DNA from: an uncultured Haloferula sp. | GTDB lineage: Bacteria > Verrucomicrobiota > Verrucomicrobiae > Verrucomicrobiales > Akkermansiaceae | Assembly: GCA_946481625.1 (NCBI GenBank) | Contig: CAMLOZ010000006.1 | Coordinates: 1-19,975, forward strand | Length of the DNA: 19,975 bases | Direction: 5' to 3' | Shown here: positions 6,060-13,379 of the stretch, one piece after another | How the letters are laid out: every line of letters begins with the position of its first letter | How positions within the stretch are numbered: position 1 is the stretch's first letter | Position numbers and translations under genes: made by a program | Notes under the pieces: generated by a model | Database searches by the model: none | The model's input: the letters and a program-made list of their open reading frames with translations, nothing else | What the model was told of the DNA's origin: nothing

Positions 6060-7079
6060 GTGCCGGAAACCGAGGAAGCCGTCAGGATCGCCGCAGGATC
6101 GGATCGCGACTATGTCCGCGACGTTTTCAGGGCGATGCTCCGGGCGCGACTCCTTGAAAACAAGCTGTCCAGCCTCTACAAGGCGGGCAAGATCGTCGGC
6201 GGTGTCTACCTCGGGAAGGGGCAGGAAGCCGTCAGCGCCGCGCTGGGCACCGCGCTGATCAAGGGCCGTGACATTTTCGCCCCTTTGATCCGCGACCAAG
6301 CGGGCCGCACCGCCTTCGGCGAGCCCTTGATCGATTGCACCCGCACCTACCTGGGCTCCGTGCTGGGACCGATGAGGGGCCGCGACGGCAATATCCACCG
6401 GGGACGACCGCTCGACGGGATGCCCGCGATGATCAGCCACCTCGGTGCTGCCGTCTCGGTGGTCGCCGGGATGCTCGTCGCGCGCCGGCTGAAGGGTCAA
6501 CTCGCCGGGATCGTCGGCGCGACCTGCGTGGGCGACGGGGCGACTTCGACCGGCTCCTTCCACGAAGGGCTGAACATGGCCGCGGTCGAGAATCTGCCGA
6601 TGGTCGTAATCGTCGGGAACAACCAGTTCGCCTATTCCACTCCCACCGACCGCCAGTTCGCCTGCGCCGACTTGCTCGACCGCGCGAAAGGCTACGGCGT
6701 CGGCGGCCACTCGGTCGATGGCACCGACATGCTCGCCTGCACGAAGGTGATCGGGAATGCCGTGCGCCTCGCCCGAGAGGGCGGCGGGCCGCAGATGGTG
6801 GTCGCCCGCTTGCTGCGCCTCAGCGGCCACGGTGAGCACGATGACGGCAGCTACGTGCCGCCCGTCCTGAAGGCCGGGCAGCTCGGCCGCGATTGCCTGG
6901 AGACCGGCATCGCCCAGATGATCGAGAGCGGCTACGCCGGCGTGGACGAGATCGAGCGCTGGAAGTCCGACTTCGCCGACGAAGTCCAGGCGGCCGTCGC
7001 CCAAGCCCAGCAAGAACCCTCGCCCGATCCCTGGCACGAGGAATGGCACGCCTGCGCCACGGAAACGGGAAGACTTTGA
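6060..7079 (+). CDS. pdhA: Pyruvate dehydrogenase-type E1 component, alpha subunit
   Basis: With E1-beta this subunit carries out thiamine diphosphate-dependent decarboxylation of a 2-oxo acid and passes the acyl group to E2. The GTG start at 6060 gives 339 residues, normal for the family. Conserved blocks are FRAMLRARLLENKLSSLYKAG (about 23-43), the YLGKGQEAVS segment, and the thiamine diphosphate motif running from GDG (158-160, in CVGDGATSTGSFHEG) to NN (187-188, in VIVGNNQFAYST). The frame stays open to an ATG at 5853, but the additional residues match no E1 and that ATG lies inside the divergent toxin-antitoxin promoter, so 6060 is preferred. No good ribosome site is visible. E1-beta begins 2 bp after the stop. 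Pyruvate is the most likely substrate; a branched-chain or acetoin substrate cannot be excluded. Confidence 0.88.
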   Translation: MPETEEAVRIAAGSDRDYVRDVFRAMLRARLLENKLSSLYKAGKIVGGVYLGKGQEAVSAALGTALIKGRDIFAPLIRDQAGRTAFGEPLIDCTRTYLGSVLGPMRGRDGNIHRGRPLDGMPAMISHLGAAVSVVAGMLVARRLKGQLAGIVGATCVGDGATSTGSFHEGLNMAAVENLPMVVIVGNNQFAYSTPTDRQFACADLLDRAKGYGVGGHSVDGTDMLACTKVIGNAVRLAREGGGPQMVVARLLRLSGHGEHDDGSYVPPVLKAGQLGRDCLETGIAQMIESGYAGVDEIERWKSDFADEVQAAVAQAQQEPSPDPWHEEWHACATETGRL

Positions 7080-7081
7080 CG

Positions 7082-8050
7082 ATGAGCGTGACTTATGTGG
7101 ATGCGATCCGGGATGCGCAGGAAAAGCTGCTGCGTGAAGACCCGCGCGTTTTCCTCTACGGCCAGGACATTTCCCAGTTCGGCGGGGCCTTCAAGGCGAC
7201 CAAGGGTCTTGCCGAGACTTTCCCCGGCCGGGTGCTGGACTCCCCGATCAGCGAGGACGCCATGATCGGCATGGCCGTGGGTGCCGCCATCGAGGGCATG
7301 CGCCCGATCGTGGAAATGCAGTTTGCGGACTTCTCCTCGATCGCCTTCAACCAGATCGTCAACCAGGCCGCCACGCACTACTACCGCACCGGCGTGCCCG
7401 TCCCCATCACGGTCCGCCTGCCCTCCGGCGGAACCCCCGGCTCCGGCCCCTTCCACAGCCAGAGCATGGAGGCGCTCTACGCCCACTACCCCGGCCTGAT
7501 CGTGGTTACCCCGGCGACCGTCTCGGATGCCTACCACATGCTGTTGGATGCGGTGGCGTTGGACGATCCGGTCATCTACTGCGAGCACAAGTTCCTCTAC
7601 CGCTGGCTCAAGGCCCCGCGCATCAACGGCGACCATCTTCCCATCGGCAAGGCGCGCATCATCCGCCCGGGCAAGCACGCCACCGTGGTCGCCTACAGCG
7701 CGATGGTCCACGAGGCCGTGCGCGCCGCGGACCGCCTGAAGGAGGAAGGTAGCTGGGAGATCGAGGTCGTGGACCTGCGCTCGGTGAAGCCGCTCGACAT
7801 CGATACCGTGCTTGCCAGCGTCGCCCGCACCGGCCGGCTGCTTGCGCTCGGCGAGGCCTTTCCCTGGGGTGGCGTCACCGCGGAGGTGGTTGCGCGGGTC
7901 TGTGCCGATGGCTTCCACCTGCTCGATGCCCCGCCGGTCCGCCTGAACTCGCGCGACACGCCGGTTCCCTACCATCCCAAGCTCTGGGCCGCGCACCGCC
8001 CCACGCCGGAGTCCATCTGCCTCGAACTCCGCAAGCTCCTCACCTTCTGA
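7082..8050 (+). CDS. pdhB: Pyruvate dehydrogenase-type E1 component, beta subunit
   Basis: The 322-residue subunit completes the E1 heterotetramer. It opens MSVTYVDAIRDAQEKLLREDPRV, the usual E1-beta start. It has the FLYGQDISQFGGAFKATKGL segment and the thiamine diphosphate glutamate in PISEDAMIG (Glu58). RLPSGGTPGSGPFHSQSMEA follows, with the conserved active-site His125, then ALDDPVIYCEHKFLYR and the C-terminal transketolase-like domain with VVDLRSVKPLDIDT and GEAFPWGGVTAEV. The ATG at 7082 follows the E1-alpha stop by 2 bp, so translation is likely coupled. After the stop comes a 50-bp AT-rich gap with a repeated TTAG pattern before E2. Family assignment is secure, while substrate is inferred from the whole operon. 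Confidence 0.93.
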   Translation: MSVTYVDAIRDAQEKLLREDPRVFLYGQDISQFGGAFKATKGLAETFPGRVLDSPISEDAMIGMAVGAAIEGMRPIVEMQFADFSSIAFNQIVNQAATHYYRTGVPVPITVRLPSGGTPGSGPFHSQSMEALYAHYPGLIVVTPATVSDAYHMLLDAVALDDPVIYCEHKFLYRWLKAPRINGDHLPIGKARIIRPGKHATVVAYSAMVHEAVRAADRLKEEGSWEIEVVDLRSVKPLDIDTVLASVARTGRLLALGEAFPWGGVTAEVVARVCADGFHLLDAPPVRLNSRDTPVPYHPKLWAAHRPTPESICLELRKLLTF

Positions 8051-8062
8051 GCTACGATTCTT

Positions 8063-8090
8063 TTAGTAATTAGTGCTTAGGACTTAGAAA
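8063..8090 (+). repeat. Four tandem TTAG heptads between E1-beta and E2
   Basis: TTAGTAA, TTAGTGC, TTAGGAC and TTAGAAA lie end to end from 8063 to 8090, each 7 bp. Because 7 is not a multiple of 3, the TAG triplets fall in all three plus-strand frames, and the complementary TAA triplets do the same on the other strand. The AT-rich block stands out from its GC-rich surroundings. It may be a regulator site, a stop cassette or chance. Confidence 0.7.
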
Positions 8091-8100
8091 TTTTCCTTCC

Positions 8101-9333
8101 ATGCCTACCGTCCCCATCCTGATGCCCCAGCTCGGCGAGTCCATCGCCGAGGCGACCGTCGTCCGCATCGGCATCGCCCCCGGCGATACGGTGCAGACCG
8201 ACCAGGAGATCATCGAGGTGGAGACCAGCAAGGCCACGATGGGCGTCACCACGCTCTGCCGCGGCACGGTGAAGGAGATCTTCGCGAAGGAAGGCGAGAC
8301 CTACTCGGTGGGTACCACCCTGGGCCTGCTCGACGTGACCGAGGAAGAGATCACGCGCACCGGGGTGGATACGATGGAGGCCTCCGCCGACCGGCGCACC
8401 GCGGCTGCCGCCTCGCCGCAGGAGCAGGAAAAGAACCTTCACTTCGCGCTCGATGACGACAGCTACGAGGAGGCACCGCTCGTGGTTCCCAGCGTGAAGG
8501 GCCTGCCCGTGCCGACGGGCACGATGGGCGCTCACTACATTTCCCCGCGCATGCGGGCCCGCATGGATGACATGGGCCTGCGCGAAGCGGACATCTCCGC
8601 GATCGTCGGCACCGGTTCCGGCGGGCGCGTGACCGTTGAAGACCTGGAGAAATTCCTCGACTACATCGAGACCTGGCCGAGCAGCAATGCCTCGCCGATG
8701 CGGATGGCGGTGGCCGATGCGATGCGGCGGAGCTGGACCCGCCCGCTCGCGACCGTCGGCTTGCCGGTGCGTTTGGATCGCGTGCTGGAGCACCGCCGCA
8801 ATCAGGATCCGAAGCCCGGTCTCACGCTCTACGTGCTACGGGCCTTCGCGCTCGCCCTGGTGGAGGATCCCGCCAGCGCCGGTTTCCTGATCGGGCACAA
8901 GGTCGTGCATCCCCGCGCTTTCGACATCGGGGTGGCGGTGCAGGTGGAAGACGGCGTGGTGGTGCCGGTGCTGCGGAAGGTCGATCAGAAGTCGCTCTTC
9001 GATCTCACCAACGAGTATGCCCAGATGGTCGAGCGCGGGCGGCGTCGCCGGCTTTCGGAAGACGACCTGCGCGGGGGGATTGCCACGGTGACGAACTTCG
9101 GGACTTTCGGTCTTACCTCGGGCACGCCGATCCCGTTGCCGAACGAGACCCTAATCCTCGGCCTCGGTGCCGGAGTGAAGAAGCCGGTGTGGAGCGAGCA
9201 GGTGGAGGCCTTCGTCCCGATGACCGAGGCGGAGTTGGTCGTGACCTTCGACCACCGCGTGGTCGATGGTGGCGGGGCGGGAATGCTCTTGAGCCGGGTG
9301 GCCAAGCTGCTGCAGGAGCCGGAGAAGCTTTGA
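8101..9333 (+). CDS. pdhC: Dihydrolipoamide acyltransferase (E2) of the 2-oxo acid dehydrogenase complex
   Basis: The 410-residue core enzyme moves the acyl group from E1 to coenzyme A. It has three parts. The first is one lipoyl domain (1-80) starting MPTVPILMPQLGESIAEATV, with lipoylated Lys44 in EVETSKATM. After an acidic/Ala linker comes the E1/E3-binding domain (about 146-186), YISPRMRARMDDMGLREADI to GRVTVEDLEKFL. The third is the catalytic domain (about 195-410), ending in TFDHRVVDGGGAGMLL with catalytic His385 and Asp389. The lipoyl motif has Ser before the Lys where Asp is common. No ribosome site is visible; the sequence before the ATG is pyrimidine-rich (TTTTCCTTCC). The gene lies 50 bp after E1-beta, so it may also have its own promoter. 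No E3 (lipoamide dehydrogenase) gene is adjacent, and one must be supplied from elsewhere. Confidence 0.92.
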   Translation: MPTVPILMPQLGESIAEATVVRIGIAPGDTVQTDQEIIEVETSKATMGVTTLCRGTVKEIFAKEGETYSVGTTLGLLDVTEEEITRTGVDTMEASADRRTAAAASPQEQEKNLHFALDDDSYEEAPLVVPSVKGLPVPTGTMGAHYISPRMRARMDDMGLREADISAIVGTGSGGRVTVEDLEKFLDYIETWPSSNASPMRMAVADAMRRSWTRPLATVGLPVRLDRVLEHRRNQDPKPGLTLYVLRAFALALVEDPASAGFLIGHKVVHPRAFDIGVAVQVEDGVVVPVLRKVDQKSLFDLTNEYAQMVERGRRRRLSEDDLRGGIATVTNFGTFGLTSGTPIPLPNETLILGLGAGVKKPVWSEQVEAFVPMTEAELVVTFDHRVVDGGGAGMLLSRVAKLLQEPEKL

Positions 9334-9342
9334 CCTCCGCCT

Positions 9343-9801
9343 TCAAGGCAAGGCCACGCCATCGAAGGGGCTGAAGTCCACTTGCTCCAATTTGATCCCG
9401 TAGATCCGCGCGATCTCGGGCGCATCGGAGGCATGATAGATTTCCCGGTAGTAGATTTCCTTCACCCCGTTCGCGCACAAGGTCTGCATGCAAGCGGTGC
9501 AGGGCATCGTGGTGGTTGCCACCAACTTGGCTTCGCCGCGGCGGAAGAGGCTGCAGAGGTTCACCTCGGCATGGAGCATGAATTTCTGGCGGGCCTCCCG
9601 GTCGTCCCAGAACCCCGGCGGTGCGTTGAAGCCCGGTGCCAGGCCGTTGTAGGCGGTGCCGATCACCCGGTTGTCCGCATCCAGTGCCGCCGCCCCGACC
9701 TTCCGGTAAGGATCTTCGGAACGCATGCTCGCGACATGCGCGAGCGCCATCGCGTATTCGGGAATCGAAAGCCGGGACACGCGGGAGACTGAACCGGTCA
9801 T
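9343..9801 (-). CDS. dCMP deaminase-family zinc enzyme
   Basis: The 152-residue protein has the zinc-site motifs of cytidine/deoxycytidylate deaminases: HAE (His77, Glu79 in LHAEVNLCSLF) and PCTAC (Pro100 to Cys104). The preceding segment SIPEYAMALAHVASMRSED, RKVGAAALDADNRVIGTAYNG is typical of the dCMP deaminase/ComEB branch. The usual reaction is dCMP to dUMP, feeding thymidylate synthesis. An exact substrate is not proven, since this family also includes other nucleotide and nucleic-acid deaminases. The ATG at 9801 gives a natural N-terminus. A TTG at 9816 is in frame but belongs to TTGACTCGCC, a string also found before hisA. It is convergent with E2, only 9 bp apart, so the two transcripts share a very short terminator space. 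Confidence 0.85.
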   Translation of the reverse strand: MTGSVSRVSRLSIPEYAMALAHVASMRSEDPYRKVGAAALDADNRVIGTAYNGLAPGFNAPPGFWDDREARQKFMLHAEVNLCSLFRRGEAKLVATTTMPCTACMQTLCANGVKEIYYREIYHASDAPEIARIYGIKLEQVDFSPFDGVALP

Positions 9802-9857
9802 CGCGGGGCGAGTCAATGCAGGTAACTGATTCTAGCGTTCACGAGGAAGTGGCAGCC

Positions 9858-9874
9858 GGGGGCGCGGAGCCCCC
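9858..9874 (-). terminator. GC-rich hairpin after the XylR-like regulator
   Basis: GGGGGC (9858-9863) and GCCCCC (9869-9874) form a perfect 6-bp stem with a GCGGA loop. A 4-bp stem (GGCG/CGCC, 9876-9887) is next to it and directly abuts the regulator stop at 9888. The position suits termination of the minus-strand regulator transcript, but no T-run follows, so it may be factor-dependent or simply a stabilising 3' end. Confidence 0.35.
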
Positions 9875-9887
9875 AGGCGCTGACGCC

Positions 9888-11021
9888 CTACCTCCGGTTC
9901 GAAACCCGGAATTCCTTCGGAGTGATGCCCAGGCGCTGGCGGAAGAGATTCACCAGAGCGCTGGCGGTGCGGAAACCGGAGCGCTCGGCGACCTCCTGCA
10001 AGGAAAGGTCGGACGAGGAAAGGAGCCGCATCGCGAGATCGAAGTGGGCGCGCCAGATCTCCTCGTGGAGGGTGCGGCCGATCAGCGAATTGAAGCGGCC
10101 TTCCAAAGACCGGCGCGAAATGGTCGTCGCGGCAACCACGTCGCGCACCTTGATCGTGCTGTCGGCATGCTGGCGGATGAAGCGCAACGCGGCGACGACA
10201 TCGGAGTCGTCGAAGGCAAAGACGTCGGTAGAGCGGCGTTCGACCACGTGCGCCGGCGGGATGCGCATGGGTTCCTTGGGAGGCTTCTCGCCTTCCAGGA
10301 TGCGATCCAGGAGTGCGGCGGCCTCGTAGCCGCGGCGCTCCATGTCCACCTCCACGCTGGAGAGGGTGGGGGAGCAGAGTTCGCAGAGCTGTTGATGATT
10401 GCCCGCGCCCACCAAGGCGATCTCTTCGGGGATCTTGAAGTCGGCTTTCCAGCAGGCTTCGAGGACCATCGCGCCGATGCGGTCGAGCGCTGTGAAGACG
10501 GCGAGCGGGCGCGGGAGGGCGGCGAGCTTGGCGATCAATTCCTCGTCGGTGTGGTTGGCGGAGAGATTGATCAGGCTGACCTTCCAGCCGGCTTCCTCGA
10601 CACGGGCCTGATAGCCCGCGCCGCGGTCGGAGGAGTAGCGCGTCCCATCGCGGCGGCGGACGAAGGCGAAATTCGTGAAGCCGCGGTCGAGCAAGTGCTC
10701 CGCCGCCATCTTGCCGATCGCGTGGTCGTCGCTGAGCACACTGGTCACCTCCGTCTCGTCGAGCAGGCCGGCGACGTTGATCACGGGGATCTTGCGGCTC
10801 GCGGCGGCATCATGGAAGCGCTGGTCCACCACGGTACAGATGATCGCATCGCCCTGCCAGGTCTCCACCAGTTCGGCCAGCTCGCGGCGTTCACGGTCGA
10901 AGAAGGCCATCCGCCAGTTCGGCTTCCGCTGCACGTAGCGGCTGATCCCGTCGAGAATCTTGCTGCCATAGCCGCTCAATGGGTCGAGCATGAGGCCGAT
11001 GTGGCGAAAAGACGTCTTCAC
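9888..11021 (-). CDS. XylR-like transcriptional regulator (LacI-type sensor, AraC DNA-binding domain)
   Basis: The 377-residue protein fuses two modules. Residues about 5-265 form a LacI-type ligand-binding domain, with HIGLMLDPLSGYGSKILDGI, VINVAGLLDETEVTSVLSDDHAIGKMAAEHLLDRGF, and VFTALDRIGAMVLEAC. The last 105 residues are an AraC/XylS domain with two helix-turn-helices: VRDVVAATTISRRSLEGRF and the signature LQEVAERSGFRTASALVNLFRQ, ending ITPKEFR. This is the XylR architecture of sugar-responsive activators. It is divergent from a secreted hydrolase and an MFS transporter and probably activates them when a released sugar binds (inference). The start is GTG at 11021, the only good candidate before HIGLML; no Shine-Dalgarno is visible. 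Confidence 0.92.
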   Translation of the reverse strand: MKTSFRHIGLMLDPLSGYGSKILDGISRYVQRKPNWRMAFFDRERRELAELVETWQGDAIICTVVDQRFHDAAASRKIPVINVAGLLDETEVTSVLSDDHAIGKMAAEHLLDRGFTNFAFVRRRDGTRYSSDRGAGYQARVEEAGWKVSLINLSANHTDEELIAKLAALPRPLAVFTALDRIGAMVLEACWKADFKIPEEIALVGAGNHQQLCELCSPTLSSVEVDMERRGYEAAALLDRILEGEKPPKEPMRIPPAHVVERRSTDVFAFDDSDVVAALRFIRQHADSTIKVRDVVAATTISRRSLEGRFNSLIGRTLHEEIWRAHFDLAMRLLSSSDLSLQEVAERSGFRTASALVNLFRQRLGITPKEFRVSNRR

Positions 11022-11047
11022 GCGCGGAGCATTGCGGGAACTTGCCT

Positions 11048-11053
11048 ATTGTA
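11048..11053 (-). promoter_or_regulatory. Possible -10 element of the regulator gene
   Basis: On the minus strand TACAAT (5 of 6 matches to TATAAT) lies at 11053-11048, about 26 bp before the regulator GTG. The -35 at 17 bp (AAGTCA) is poor, which would fit a weak or autoregulated promoter. The call rests on one hexamer. Confidence 0.35.
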
Positions 11054-11165
11054 AATGCGTAATGATGAAATGACTTGCGTCGCCATGAAACGGTTGTTGG
11101 GTGGGTTTTTCAGATCAATCATGAAACAAAATTATTCCGAAGCGCAAGAAAGGTTTGCGAGAAGA

Positions 11166-13376
11166 ATGCCGGCCGGCATGGTGTGCGGGACGCCGCGCCC
11201 GACCCAACCGGTAGGTGTTCTTCGATTCTTGTCCTGGCTGCCGCTGGCCTTGCTGCCCGCCACAGGCTGGTCCGCGCCTGACAATCTCATGCAGGGCGCG
11301 AAGGCTTCAGCGAGCAGTTCGCGGGCGAACCATCCTGCGGAGAAGGTGGTGGACGGGGTGGTGGATGACCCGTCGCGGTGGCTTGCCGCGGAGTCCGACC
11401 CGTCTCCGTGGCTGGAGATCGTGTTCCCGCAGGTTACCGATTTCGCGGCGGTGGATGTGTTCTCGGGGTGGAAGGATGGCGATGCATTGGCGGATTTCGA
11501 TATCGCCTTCGAGACCGGGGGCGAGTGGGTCTCGCCATCGGAGGGGAAGGTGCGGGGAAACCGGAATCCCGCGCTCCGGCTCCGCCTGCCCGGACGATCG
11601 GTGACTCGCTTGAAGCTAAGCTTGGCTGCTCCGGGTGCCGGACGCTTGCGCGAGATCGTGGTGTCCGAAGAGCCCTTCCAGCCGCTCGGCAGCGGGCTGA
11701 GCGGTGCGATGCTGGGTGTACGGGGCATCGCGCCCGATGAGCACCAGGTCGCTCTCAACCAGGTGGGATTCGAGAGCGGTCGACCGAAGCGCTTCACCGC
11801 GCCGCTCTCGCCGGATGGAACCTCATTCAGCGTCCGCAGCACGAAGAGCGCCGGGGCTGAGCTGCACCGTGGCGTCGTCCGCCGCAACATCGGCGATTTC
11901 TCGGATTTCCGCGAGAGCGGCGAGTTCGTGATCGAGCTGAGCGGCGGTGATCTGAACCCGGGCAGCAGCGATCCCTTCGTGATCGAGCCGGACCTGTGGC
12001 AGGATTACTTCTGGCAGCCGGCGGTGGATTTCCTGATCGACTCCCGCAGCGTGGTGGGAACCCACCCGAGCGCCTACGGCGGCAGCGCGTGGCGGGACGG
12101 GACCTACTACGACGCGATTCTTCCGGCCCTGGTGATGTTCCATCGCGCGGACCCGCAGCGGGTGGCCGCGATGCCGCGGCAGATCGACTGGGAAGCCGAC
12201 AAGAAGCGGGTGCTCGACCCCGCGTTCAAGTTCGATTCGCACAACCCGTGTCCCGAGGGCGTGATGGATGCGGTGCGGAAGTACTACACCGAGATCGAGC
12301 CGCCCGCGGCCGATGCGCCGGACGTGGTGAAGCTGATCCACTGGGGCGCGGGCTACTACCTCTGCAATCCGGCGACGAAGGATCCGAGCGGGGATCCCGA
12401 TCCGCGGCAGATCCACAGCCAGACGGTGGAGCAGGTCGCCTACGTGGTGTGGGCCTGGCCGGAATTGAAGCAGTGGCTGCCGGAATCCTTCTACGAGAAG
12501 TGTCGTAGTTTCTGCGAGGCGAACTGGAGCAAGTCGCTCGAGGTGGACAAGTGGTGGGATCCCTCCACCTACCTGGCGGTGGAGCAGATCATCGGGAAGA
12601 ACCCGACCGGCGGCGTGCTGCATCCTTACAAGGGCCGCCACGCGCCGGGGCATTCGATCGTGCCGAACCTGCTGATGTACGAGGTGGCGGAGCGCGACGG
12701 GCGTCCCGATCCGGACCGCTATATGAAAGCTGCCGTGGCGCAGGCCGCCTGGGTGATCGGCAAGATCGATTGGAACGATCCGCGCACCACGAAGGGCCAG
12801 CGGATGAGCGAGCACCGTACGATTCCGAACCTGGTGTGGATGCTCCAGCGCTATCCCGACCAAGCACCACCGGGGCTGAAGGAAAAGATCGCCGCCTGGG
12901 CGGAAGTCGCGGCGCGGCGGTCGGATAACCTTTGGGACTTCCGCCGCTACGACGAGGACAAGCACTGGACGATTCCGAAGCTGAACGATGTCGGAAACTG
13001 GGCCGGTGCGCCGGCGGTCTTTCTCGCCGCCTCGTGGGCGGTGGAAGATCCGGCGGTGAAGGCGCGCATGAAGGAGCTCGCGGTCTCGCACGCCGACTCC
13101 CTCTTCGGCCGCAATCCCCGGCTGGCCGCCACCGCGGCGAAGAAGGATGGCTTCACGGGGATCGACCGGACTTGGCCGAACGTGTTCCAGGAGAATACCT
13201 GCGCGCGCTTGGAGTTGTGCCGGGGTTCGATCGATTCGGGGCCGGGCACGGAGATGTTCCCGTTCAATCCGAAGGGTGCCTACCGGCATGCGGAGGGCTG
13301 GGTGAACTACGGGGCGGCGTGGTGCATGAGCCTGGCCTATTTCGAATTCGACGCGAAGGCCGCGAAAGCTCCCTGA
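11166..13376 (+). CDS. Secreted GH9-like glycoside hydrolase with discoidin and cellulase Ig-like domains
   Basis: Numbers are from the ATG at 11166 (736 residues). A signal peptide (about 1-37) has a hydrophobic stretch VLRFLSWLPLALLPATGWSA. A discoidin/F5-8C-like carbohydrate-binding domain (about 40-168) includes KASASSSRANHPAEKVVDG. A cellulase N-terminal Ig-like domain (about 193-275) includes HQVALNQVGFESGRPKRFT. An alpha-helical catalytic region (275-720) resembles family 9, with GGSAWRDGTYYDA (305-317) where classical GH9 enzymes have a DAGD motif, and SLFGRNP near the C-terminus like the GRNP motif of GH9. The catalytic acids are therefore uncertain and the substrate unknown. In-frame ATGs at 11055, 11085, 11121 and 11178 are alternatives; 11166 was chosen because it gives a normal signal peptide. 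The transporter follows 3 bp later. Function as a hydrolase is inferred from domain order. Confidence 0.75.
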   Translation: MPAGMVCGTPRPTQPVGVLRFLSWLPLALLPATGWSAPDNLMQGAKASASSSRANHPAEKVVDGVVDDPSRWLAAESDPSPWLEIVFPQVTDFAAVDVFSGWKDGDALADFDIAFETGGEWVSPSEGKVRGNRNPALRLRLPGRSVTRLKLSLAAPGAGRLREIVVSEEPFQPLGSGLSGAMLGVRGIAPDEHQVALNQVGFESGRPKRFTAPLSPDGTSFSVRSTKSAGAELHRGVVRRNIGDFSDFRESGEFVIELSGGDLNPGSSDPFVIEPDLWQDYFWQPAVDFLIDSRSVVGTHPSAYGGSAWRDGTYYDAILPALVMFHRADPQRVAAMPRQIDWEADKKRVLDPAFKFDSHNPCPEGVMDAVRKYYTEIEPPAADAPDVVKLIHWGAGYYLCNPATKDPSGDPDPRQIHSQTVEQVAYVVWAWPELKQWLPESFYEKCRSFCEANWSKSLEVDKWWDPSTYLAVEQIIGKNPTGGVLHPYKGRHAPGHSIVPNLLMYEVAERDGRPDPDRYMKAAVAQAAWVIGKIDWNDPRTTKGQRMSEHRTIPNLVWMLQRYPDQAPPGLKEKIAAWAEVAARRSDNLWDFRRYDEDKHWTIPKLNDVGNWAGAPAVFLAASWAVEDPAVKARMKELAVSHADSLFGRNPRLAATAAKKDGFTGIDRTWPNVFQENTCARLELCRGSIDSGPGTEMFPFNPKGAYRHAEGWVNYGAAWCMSLAYFEFDAKAAKAP

Positions 13377-13379
13377 CGC

